Shown: piece by piece, positions 47,701 through 58,300 of the stretch
Position numbering within the stretch: the stretch's first letter is position 1
Layout: every line of letters starts with the position of its first letter
NCBI GenBank assembly: GCA_914767715.1
Contig: OU612072.1
Location: 18,724,001 to 18,788,000 of the forward strand
DNA from: Membranipora membranacea
Taxonomy: Eukaryota > Bryozoa > Gymnolaemata > Cheilostomatida > Membraniporidae
Direction of reading: 5' to 3'
Length of the DNA: 64,000 nucleotides
The notes under the pieces: model-generated
Told to the model about the DNA's origin: nothing
Databases searched by the model: none
The model's input: only the letters and a program-made list of their open reading frames with translations
Program-made: the position numbers and the translations under genes

Positions 47701-50700
47701 TCTGAGTTTCAGTATTAAGTAGTATTTTGGAAAATGATATCACCTCAATTATATATCCCCTGAGTAATACCTTCTCCACTATGAGCCTACTGCCCTCCTC
47801 ATGTCCAAGTGGTCACTGTCATCTCATTCTTCTGTTTCAGCGAGGATACGATCGAGGTTCCATCAGCAGGCTCTTCCCCTAGAAACGCCTACAGATATAG
47901 TGGCTAACAGACTCCGCCTTCACGTCGTAACGAGAAACAACACGAGAAATAACTCCAAACAGTACGGGCTTAACTCAGAGAATAACGCAGCTCAATCACT
48001 ACAGGAACGAAACACTATTAATGGTAAGCTTCTGGCACAATGTTTGTTAGGTTCCCTTGTGCAGAGGGCTTGAGTGTTTTGGCATAAAATGGATGAACCT
48101 GAGACAAATATGATGACCATCTAAAAAGATTCATATGCAGGATCTATAATAGCGCATATCTTCCTGGAATCGTGTCTATTGCAGCACCACTTCTTCTGCC
48201 ATATTAAATCTAAGATAGTTATGTATTGTGTAGAACCCTGCATAGGAGAAATAACATTCAATTTCTTTTCTGAAGTAGAATTATTTTGGCGTTAAGACAT
48301 CATTTGAAAATAGCAGTAACCTTGAGTTTTAGAGCAATCATAGAAATGTTTTGGTCATGGGAAAATCCTTAGCAACCTTGAATATTCAAGCTGTGATGTA
48401 AAAGCTTTGGCATCATACATAGCCTGATTGAAGCAACCTTGCATATTTCAACAGTGACGGAATAATTTTGGTCCTGGGAAAATCCTGATCAAATTACAAC
48501 CTTGACACTCTCTGCTATGATAGTAGAATAATCAAAGCAAACTTTGAATATTTTAGCTGTGTTAACATTATTTTGACCATTGCAATATCCTGATTTAATT
48601 GAAATTAAAATAATTTCAAGGACTACAAATAGCTCATAGGCAGTTGGCATTGTGATTTAGGCTACATTAAAAATTGTTGTATGTTGTAGTTTAAATTGAT
48701 TGAATCAGAGTTGTCTTCTTTGTTGCAACAAGTTCTCTGACTCCAACCCAAACAATCTAGTCTGCCGTAACCCCATATAGGTAGCGGTCAGATTTTGATG
48801 AGAATTCTGAGATTTGCATCGCGACTACAATCAGAAATTTCAACACCGAAATCCCAATGCTCTAATGAACAAATTGTTGAAACTCCAGCTTATGCAATGT
48901 TAGTCTTAAGTCATTGCATCATAAATCTATGTTGCATATGCAAATGCAATTTCATGTTTGTAATGACAAGTGTCTGTACCATACCATATCATATATAGGA
49001 TTGTAATAAAAGAACATGTTGATACTTGACACACCCTATAGCGTTTAGCTGCAAAAACTGTGTGGATGATTATGTCATACGTCAAACTACAGCCCTGAGC
49101 CAGGGTCATTGAGAAGGTGCATTCCAATCTTAACCTAGAAAATACTTGGGTGGTTCTGCGGTGGACCATTGTCAGCTTGATTGTACAATAGAGAAGGCAA
49201 GGATTGAGACAAATTTGATGAAAGCCTCGGCCCTTTACTTGGAATTGTCTTGGCAAGTCATTGTATCGATCAAATTTGCATACACTTAAACCATATCTGT
49301 CAAGTTTGCAAAATATTGACCACAAGCTTTGCATGCTCTACAAATGAGATTTTTTTTACATTCTCATGTAGAAACCTTTGCTCAGTTGTTGTTGGTCAGT
49401 AAGGTAAAAATAAGGAAGTTGATATATCATTATCTAGGGGCCAAACTTCGGCCAATCTTCGGGCTAATTAGCGGCCAATCACAGTGCCTTGCTAGCTTTT
49501 TGATTTCTTTAAGTAAACTCAATTATTTTTGTAGGAAGTAATTAGGATCCTTAGTCAAATATTGTTTTGACAACCTGGGTTTGTCCACCTACAAGTTACC
49601 TGTGCGCCTCGGTAAGGTCACGAGCGGGGTTATATTTGAAATGAGACGCGTGTCAGAGGCAATCGCTCATCGCTCAAATGAAGTGTAGGCTAGGATTGGA
49701 TTGACAGCTGTACTCAAATACAGTCGAGTAGGCAATGATTGAAAAAATTTGGTGAACACATCGACCCTTGGAGGAGTTCACTTCCACATCGGGACTTTTA
49801 TTTTGTGCAACTGTGAGAGTTTTTTTTATTAACAAGTAATAGGCTACATATCACGGTGGCATTGTGTCAGGTACGGTGTCCACGATTTGTGATTCTGATC
49901 TAAGTATAGTCATTCCGCCAGGGTTCAATTGTTGGTCATACTGCATCCTGACCCTCCGCAAAATACTAAGAAGTGATCTCTCCAACATTTGTGGAACAGC
50001 GTTTGTCGATCCCCACTAAGACTGATGGTTAAATCTTGGTTAAAATTGCAAGGTTAAGTCACTCGCAGCAATATCTGCGCCAATTTTCTCAGTTTGTAGG
50101 AAGGTCGGAGCACACCTTGGGGTCCAACAAGTCCCAGTAGTCAGTGGACTGTATTGGGATTTGCTCCCATGACCTTCAACACTTGCATGCTTAGCCAACG
50201 ATCTAACCAACTGAGCCACCTCCAACTGCTGATATCAATAGTTTCTTCATTTTGGCCATGTCAAAGTGTCCTAATGTGTACACATCAGCATTCCAAATAG
50301 CTTTCATATGCTCATGAAAAGTAAACTGCAGAACATTGGTTGTATAATTGTACTGCTGTGTATTAATAGCATGTATAATATGAAATTCAGAGGTTGAATG
50401 GAATTTTGGAAAACCTTTAGAATACTCTAAATTAAGAAAATACTTTTGGTTACTGTAGCAACTAATTCAAGTTATTAATACATTATTGCTCTGTTGTTTA
50501 TTGATAACTTTAGATCAAAAACCTCAATTAATCAATTTTCGCTAAAAACTCATAATAAATGCCGATATTAAATATCAATTAAGCAAGTCATTAGCCGTAA
50601 TTAATTATACTCAAAGTCCTAGACAAAATTTGGTAATTTGCTGATTTTATGTGCTATGTAACAGTTTGCGGTCCCCAAAATAATATAGGCGTAATAACAT

Positions 50701-53700
50701 TAATTAAATTTACAATCGATAACAAGATTTTTAATGTTTTTAAATTCATTAAAAATGCAATTATCACCAGCATTCATCAATTGTTTATGTGCCTTTACGT
50801 TTTTGGGCAACCTTTCAAGAGACATAAATGTGCTCAAAGTTATTGGCTCATATAATGAGATCGATATTACAAAGATATTTATGGGTGTTTTGAAAATGTT
50901 CGGCAACCTTTGAAATGCTGTAAGAAGCATGTAATTCTGATATAAGCCTATTTCACTTCCACAAGTTCAATGTAATTACTATAAGCAAAGCATGACGAAA
51001 CATGAATAAGGACTTATTTGTAGTTTTTGAGATGAAACTATGCTAATCTCTTGCTCTGGTGGCAAAACAGTGATGTTAACTCCGGAAGGGAGGTCGGTGT
51101 GCGAGTGCCCCATCAAAACAAACTGTCCTGATGAAAGTATGCTAATCCCCGAGGTTAAATGACCGCAAACGGCTTAGTTCCGGGAGCAGAGGGTTAGTCA
51201 GTAGTCCCACCGCAGCGCTGTCCCTAACCCAAAACAAAACCGTTGGTGTTTCAGGCTTGCCCTTTCCTGGAAAATTGATGAACTTTGTTCAAATTAGTGC
51301 ATTATGCAAATCTGAATCCTGATGGAAGTTCCGTACATTAACCGACCATATTTCTGTGCGTAATGACCGAAAACTGATCATGCAAAGTGCCTATTCTAAA
51401 GTTGTGAAACGGTCACCTGTCAAACCACAATTTAATTGAGACTATTAGAAAGACAATCCATGCAAACCGCACAGTTCTCATTTAGATGTGCTGGAATTTC
51501 TCTCTGGTACGCATTATTGTGGTCACTTTTGTTCCGCTAAAACTGCAAACAACTATGGTGTAGCTTATTGAGAAGTGTCCCACAATGCAACTTCCGCTAA
51601 TATGTCCCAAAAATAGGTCAATGTAAGGAGCTTGGTCTGATCTTTCTATTTTAAGTGAGTTGACATTAAATTGCGGAAATTTTGAAATATTGGCAACATG
51701 TACTATCACAAGGGAATCAGATTAAACTGAGCCAATGCTCTGGACTTTGGTCATGAGTGTATGGTAATGAGCACCTCCTGAGTAGGGATTAAGGGGATTT
51801 TATACTGGGGCCAAAAATACTGCTGCAGCCATCATTAGATGCCCTGTCAATTCGAGAAAATTGCATTGTGGGACGTTCAGAGTTTGTCACTACTTTATTT
51901 TAGCCGGTCATCCTTATCATCTATGTTGAAGAGAATGAACAATCTCACCAAAGATTTGGCTATAGACTTTCTAATTGATATTTTATTATCAGAGTATAGG
52001 TCGGGTACGTAGTATGATATGTTCTGGAAAAAAAGTTGAAGCTATCACCTCATATGGTTACCTAACCTGCAATAACCGGGAAATTAATTTAGCAGATCCT
52101 CTTTGTTCATGTTTTGGTTCACCTATATTATTTATTGAGAAACTGTTGACACCATATACCTTTACTCTGATGATAAAATAACAATCAAGCAGGGGAGGTA
52201 CCTCTAGCCAAACTTTTGGTGAGATGGTCCACTTTCATCATCACAGAGGAAGTATGTCTTGTAACAACAAAGCGGTTATAAACATCCCACAGAGCAATGC
52301 AATGATTTGATAACTGAGTTGACCACCATGTCTGTATTTTTTTCTGCAGGAGTTGAGCTGCAGATGTGGTTATATAAGAATATCAGAGGATTCAAGGACC
52401 TGGCAGAGGTTGAGATATACGCTACTCATCTTCTGGCTCACAACTACCTGATACCTTACAGCTCCCTGAGCTCAGCAGCTGGTACCGACAATCTTACCTT
52501 CAACAGGCGAGAGAACTATATAGTCTCTACAAAACCTGTCAATCAAGGTATGTGATGTTTTGAGTTGGGGTGGCGAGCACATAAGTAATGTATAAACTTA
52601 CAGTTATAGATTGTTTGAATGAGGATAGAAGTAGTTCTACTATTAATCTTAAAGAATCTGTTAAAAACATACTCATGATGCAATTTTACAGCCTCATTAT
52701 AGCCTGCTGGGAATTCCACAAAAATGCATTGTGGGATATTCGCCCTATCAATAGCAGAGGGGATGATCAAGAGAAACATCGAATATATCTGTTGGAATAG
52801 TACTTTTCCAATCGGTGTCGTAGGGTGTGTCTTAAAAAGTTGTGTCATACCTCGCCCACTGTCAAGTGACATACTGCAGAGTGGGACGGTCTATTATAAT
52901 TAAGATGGAGCTGTATTTAGTTGGTTGACGTCACTTCAAGGTTTACAAGTAAACATTCTATTATAACAGATTTTATATGATATTTGGCCTACCACTTTGG
53001 TCTGCCGCTATATAGTATAACGGTGTGCTGAGTACCAAAATTACATCAAGTGGATGTCAACCTATCTTCATGCAATAATTGAATAGAGGGGGTGAAGTTT
53101 TCTACCCACCAAACTTTGGTTACCCAAGATGTGGTCACACCAGAACCGATCATGGAGGATTTGTGGTTCAACGACCTGCAGATCCTCATGTTTTGGTGAA
53201 AATTTGGCTCACAGATTGAATATTTGAGGTTGTTGGTATACCAGGTAGTTGAAAGTACACAAGCAATTGATATTATGCAGATTAGATTAGGATTATTTTG
53301 ATTATGTAGATTTAATTGTGTTTACTTAACCCACACATTTGAGGATCCCACATAACATCGCACAGTGCCGGCTTTTTTGTCACTTTTTATTACTGACAAT
53401 TAATGGCAGGTTGTCATTTAGATATTTTGGCTTTTAATCCATCAATCGATCAAGGGGCTATTTATATATCTTGACAGGGAAGGTGTTTAAGTATGACAGC
53501 GTGCAGTTCACGCCCTAATCGCTTGAAAAAAGATTGGCAAAAAAATGCAATTTAATTTAATCAAAAAAGGTAACGGATAAATAACCCTTGAGATTGTCGA
53601 CAAGTTCTGTGAGCTGCACTTGGCTAACGATAATGTATTCACTTTAATTTATATTTTTAGCATCTCGCTCAACAACGCCTTCGATCCACAGCCGCTCGGT

Positions 53701-54013
53701 GCACTCGAGTATGGGACGTACGACACCCTCCCTCACTGCAGACAGTTATTATCCAGATGTACACTCTAGGCATAGCCCTATGAACCATAAATCAAATGAT
53801 CAATTGGGAGGCTACTCTGCGCAGCCAATACACAATAACAATGTCCAACAATCTCATTCCAAGAGCAGCCCAAGTTCCAAGGTGCAGCCTACAAACAAAA
53901 AGTCGGGACGTAGCACCACTCCTCTCAGTGCCTGTGAGGAGTTGCCTATAGATAAACTTCAACTGATGCATAACCAAATGGCTTCACCAGGATTTCGTGT
54001 CAGAAGGTATTAA
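38755..54013 (+). CDS. DVL: Divergent Dishevelled-like protein (PDZ and partial DEP, no DIX seen)
   Basis: Eight exons: 38755-39087, 41286-41358, 42113-42200, 43049-43177, 45962-46191, 47841-48023, 52350-52547 and 53661-54013, giving 528 residues in one frame. Residues 1-110 are basic and Ser-rich, like the Dishevelled linker. A PDZ domain follows (about 128-216) with the family hallmarks TITLN, FLGISIVGQ, GGAVNRDGRIQPGD and VNLLRQAV. The Dishevelled-specific QPIDP motif before WLTH is at about 231-235. Residues 346-405 match the second half of a DEP domain (WLYKNIRGF, then YATHLLAHNYL). The first DEP helix is unrecognisable and the tail lacks the usual C-terminal motif. Dishevelled relays Frizzled signals by PDZ and DEP contacts. 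Without DIX, this product should not polymerise. The ATG at 38755 is chosen because an in-frame stop lies at 38743-38745. An AATAAA at 54102-54107 follows. Confidence 0.78.
39130..39372 (+). repeat. Dispersed repeat family E, copy 2
   Basis: In the first intron of the Dishevelled-like gene, just after its first coding exon. It shares the ordered blocks listed for 19796-20060, ending in GCCTCCCCTAAAT. Confidence 0.55.
41343..41408 (+). repeat. 22-bp triplication spanning an exon-intron boundary
   Basis: Three head-to-tail units of ATCACAATAACACTMAGTAA plus GT (41343-41364, 41365-41386, 41387-41408); the third differs by one base. Each unit ends in a consensus donor, giving GT sites at 41359, 41381 and 41403. 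Only the first joins in frame to the next exon (42113) and makes TITLN before FLGISIVGQ. The other two add 22 or 44 bases and shift frame. Confidence 0.85.
41668..41720. mobile_element. 39-bp perfect hairpin flanked by 7-bp direct repeats
   Basis: 41675-41713 consists of perfect 16-bp inverted arms starting CACAGACTAAGGATAT around a 7-base AT loop. ATTGCAT repeats directly on both sides (41668-41674 and 41714-41720). The hairpin pairing extends two bases into the flanks, so the boundary is less certain than for the TAGYCT foldbacks. Confidence 0.5.
44900..52740. other. Introns of the Dishevelled-like gene with a recurring CCCACAATGCAAT motif
   Basis: CCCACAATGCAA or a close variant occurs at 45044, 45836, 45892, 51579 and 52286 on the plus strand and at 51861-51873 and 52724-52737 on the minus strand. 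Some occurrences share flanks: TAGCATGA upstream of the first two, and AAGGGGATTTTA with GCATCTAATG near 45128-45160 and 51786-51841. They are therefore at least partly pieces of a repeat. Apart from the exons listed and SINE A at 50040-50225, no gene is seen in these introns. Confidence 0.5.
50040..50225 (-). repeat. SINE family A, minus strand, in a Dishevelled-like intron
   Basis: On the minus strand it starts with a tRNA-like head (GGAGGTGGCTCAGTTGGTTA, then a diverged B-box region). It continues through CCACTGACTACTGGGAC and GGTGTGCTCCGACC to CAATTTT. Head and body are both recognisable. Confidence 0.7.
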
Positions 54014-54101
54014 GGATTTCCTGCTCATGATAAAAAGAAAGACAACTTAGTATTCTTGCAAGAAAATAGGGATTTTCGATTTTTCAATGTGAAATCTTTT
54101 C

Positions 54102-54107
54102 AATAAA
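54102..54107 (+). terminator. Polyadenylation signal of the Dishevelled-like gene
   Basis: AATAAA 88 bases after the stop codon, followed by T-rich sequence (TTTCAAATTTTTGCC). Confidence 0.5.
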
Positions 54108-55342
54108 CTCTTTCAAATTTTTGCCCTATTTCTCACACCCCAATCTTGCCTACACAACCTTCAGTTATGCAAATTTTGTTCCTGAGTATTTTGTCATAGC
54201 AACAAACCTTTGAAATTAATTTTTTCGAATCACTGGGACCTCTTTTTTTGTGGCTTTTTATTCAAATTTATCATAATATTTATCAAAGCAGTTCTATTGC
54301 GGTAAATCAATTAACACCTGTTTAGATTATTCAATTTACAGGGTGATGTACTTTGGCTCATGAGAATTTTTTCCCCTCAGTTATTTTAAAAGATATAGTT
54401 GTACGCTGTACACAGTTAGCTATGAATGATGTTCACTAGTTTACAGGAGAGGCTTCTCAGTTATACAAAAGCATCAGCGTGTACACATATTACACATTGT
54501 AATGTATTCTTTAAACTTATCGACATTGGTCCATGTCCTAACCTCTAAAATCCATAACTTTCTTGCCAAAACAACTCATGAAATGTCTACTGTTTTTTTT
54601 TCTTCCTAGAATCAAGAACAAGTACATATATATATTCATTATTTAATATTTTTATAGTTGGATAAATTTGTATTTTCATAAAAACACATCTTTGTACAGT
54701 TCCTACGTTAGACGCTCAATCATTCATATTATATGCAGAAAAAAAACAAAACAAAGAGAATATTATTCAACTAACTTTATAAACTCATAGAACTAAGCCA
54801 ATGGCTGTACTGTATCTGGTGGGGAGCTGTTTTACAAGAAGCAAGTATTTTACAGAGCAAGCTGTTGTATAAAAACTTTAACCTGAGCACTGATACTAAG
54901 CTATGAGTAATATAGGGCGGTAGCCCTCTACCCCTAAGAATAACTGAGCTGAGCCAAAAAATAAATAGGTTGGATGTTTCGTGAAAGATTTGATTTTTTG
55001 ATCTAGAAACTAGTAATGCTTACCGATATTGCCAAGGGCATCTATCTAGACTACAGTATCATAACGAATCAGGGCCACAATGTTGGTTATGCAGAATGAG
55101 AAGTCGCTGTCATCTCAAATGCCCGTCTGAGATTATTACGAATATAAACTGGAGAGAATTGAGGCTGGTTGGGTGCTGAAATAATAAAAGATGTCACAAT
55201 TCCCTCTTAAGTTAGTTTGAGCTCTAAATGGTGCCCCGGTGACCTCGAATGTTCCTGACGGCAGATCGGTTTTAAATGGCGGAGACTATCCGCTTGTTTC
55301 CTGCTTGTATATTGAATGTGTTGTTGTAACATGGCGATGATT
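54108..55342. other. Convergent intergenic region
   Basis: Separates the convergent Dishevelled-like and UBXN1 genes and probably holds the UBXN1 3' UTR. AT-rich; I see no gene or clear repeat. Confidence 0.45.
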
Positions 55343-58300
55343 TTACTTTTTGGTCACCATTATTACAGAAGATGGCACCAGACCTGCAAGAAGAGATAAA
55401 CAGAGAATAGATTGAATCGTATGTGATTCATAATAAAGGGTATACATTAAGTTCGAGTACAAGTGAGGTGAGAAAAGTCTATGTGTATATCATAGACCTA
55501 AACCGGTCACTATGTACAGCTAAAGATATTGAGGTACTTAATTGTGGGTGACGTTACAAAATTTGATTGTGTAGAAGCAATAATGCCATCATAGTTTTAC
55601 AGTCAACAGCCGAGGGTTTTTGTCGATAATGCCATCAACATTGATCGCATTTACAGTTTGAAAATTGCTTTACATTCAGCAGCATGCTGTCATCAATTGA
55701 TATTTTTTCAAAGGAGAAATTTTCGAGACCTTGGATAAGGGCAAAGTATGTTGTTCCGGAGAGGTTTGAATTTGCTGAAATGCAGTAGACCACCAACACT
55801 GCTTGGGAAACACTCCAAGTAGAGACAACTCCAAATTAATGTCATTTAACACAAACATATCACCAGTATAATAAACAAGCACAAAATATCATAAGAATAT
55901 AACTAACCTATTACCAAAGCACCATGGATATTCATAAGAATGCATAGACGATTTCTAATGGCCAATTTACATAATTAGCTATCATATTTAGTGAAATATC
56001 GAAACCAAATGACAGATAAGTAATAATGATCAAGTTAAATTGGTGAGGTGACCAGGCAGGGATGCTATACTAAAGCAAAGTATCACTAACACAACGCTCA
56101 AAATTATCACTCACTTGATCTTTCAATTAGACAAAATCGCTCTCAAATCGTTCTCTAAGAATTGATTTAGTTCCGTCATTGAGTGAGCGATGTATGAGCG
56201 ACACCCCAGCAGGTATCGCTCAGATTAGTGATCAGATTGCAATTTTCTCTGTTTCGAATTGAAAAAAACAGAGAAAAGATCATAAGACCTGAACTAGCCT
56301 AACATAGACATAGATATTCAGAATATAACTAACCTAACATAGACAGTGGTTTCTCCATATCCTCGTCCGAGTATACTTTACGAGGGAACGTCGTCATGAA
56401 TGTGAAATCTCCCTCTACTACTCCGGCAGCCTTCAGACTAGTATATAATCTAACGGCAGCGAGAGGCTCGTGAGCCTGAAATGTGTGAGTCAGCGGCTGT
56501 CCCGACGGTAACCGTATCTACAGAGTATATGAACAAAACAAGTTTAAAAAAGTGATGAATATAAAATATTTTTAATGTAAATACATATTCTATGAGTAAA
56601 TATACAATACTAAGTGTCTATGTATATATATATACATATTAAAATCTGCAGTCATGTGTATAAAATATGTTTAATGTAAAGAAGATACAACACACAGTAG
56701 TGTGACCTCCTCATGGACTGCCCCAGCAGCATGAAGCCACCCCCGTTTGTTGATGAGGATCTCATCCCATTATTCCAGCCCTCAGTGCATATTGTCAGTT
56801 TGGGTGTTTTGACATAATTGTTGTGATCAAAGAAAAATACTAAAATCAGATGTCTCGTCACACGCCACATCCTGAAGCATGGGCAGCGAAATATTTGTGC
56901 CATAGCGGCGAGGCCGCAATATTTGCTCCAGGTTGCTCTTGGTTTGCAAGCAGGTTTGAGCACACCTTGAGGCCAACCAAACCCCAGTAGATGATGGACT
57001 GCAGTGGGATTCAAATCCACGACCTTCAACATTTTTGCATGCATTGCATTTTTTAAACGAGCAGCGTTCTCACCGATTGGGCCACCTCCTACTCATGTTT
57101 ACGCTGTTGTGCAACCACAGAGACCGCCAACTCTTTATTGTTTCACTACAACAATGTTCAACCCAACACTCACATGCTTATACTCTAAGCCAAACCAGGG
57201 CAGGGAGGTTTGCTTTCCATCAACTCATCGACGAATAGTCGCTATCGACAAGGCGCTCGCCCCGTGTGCCACAGTCCACTATTCTATGAGTAAATGTACA
57301 ATACTAAGTGTATATGTATACACATAATATATATAACACTCTGATAAGTAATTGTAGCAACATTTTAAATTGCTACTGCTGCTTGTCCTAGTCCACAATC
57401 TCTCTGGGAATCATAAATAGCAAAATGAAAGGGGCATTGAATCTATGCATTAGCAATAGCATCTGAAGTCAAAGTACCCCCTGGCCCTGATCAACATGAT
57501 CTCTCACCTTTCTGTGTTGTTTTTCTCATACTATTTTGGAATGGACAAAGAATTAAACCTCCGAGCACGGCAACATTTTAAATAGCCTATGGAAACAGTT
57601 GAAACCATTTGCTTTACTAAAAACTCAGCCATTAAGGTTGTCCCCTCTTTATCACTCTTTAACATAAAAAGATAAAGAGGGTACAACCTTAGTAGTTGAG
57701 AAAAAATTTCTGTACAGCCAGTCGTTTCAATTGTGTCCATAGGCTTTTCAAAAGGTTGCCATGGTGCTCTTAATTAGACTGAGATCTTCAAAATGATACC
57801 AAATATGGGGAAACGCTACTATAACTTTGACTGACCTGTAGTCTACACTCGGTATACTCTTTCTTAGCTGCCGGTTCACTAGAGACTGACGCTGCCGGGG
57901 GAGCTGCTGACGGAGCCGCCCTGACTGATGTTGAGGATTTGTTCTTCTCTGCTGCCTAAAAAAGCCAACCAAGTATTAACAGTAGAATTCAGAGAAATAT
58001 TACCCCTGATTCAGTGTTGATTTCTGACCAATCAACACATAGGCTGTCAAGACAAACAAGACTATCAGCTAACATGTATAATTATATCCTAGATCGATTC
58101 AGCTCAAATTTGCCTCTGTTTGGAGTTGCTTCCCCTCGAGCCTCTAGTAAAATAGAAGCAATCAGATATGTGGGCGAATTCGACCAAACTTGATCTCAGC
58201 CTGACTCTATCAACTCCAAATATAGACTATTTGGTGTTGCTCCCCCTCGAGCGGCCATTTGAAAATGAGTGATTCGCTATGCAGGCAAATTGGACCTTGA

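Noticed and set aside
51070-51150. Candidate missing DEP helix-1 exon, starting after a CAG at 51070
   Set aside because: The reading frame is open, but the residues do not match DEP and the end phase does not fit the exon at 52350.
57583-57746. Fourth member of the TAGYCT foldback family (starts TAGCCTATGG)
   Set aside because: Flanks show no 9-bp duplication and the inverted similarity continues well past the TAGCCT, so it is part of a longer inverted repeat.
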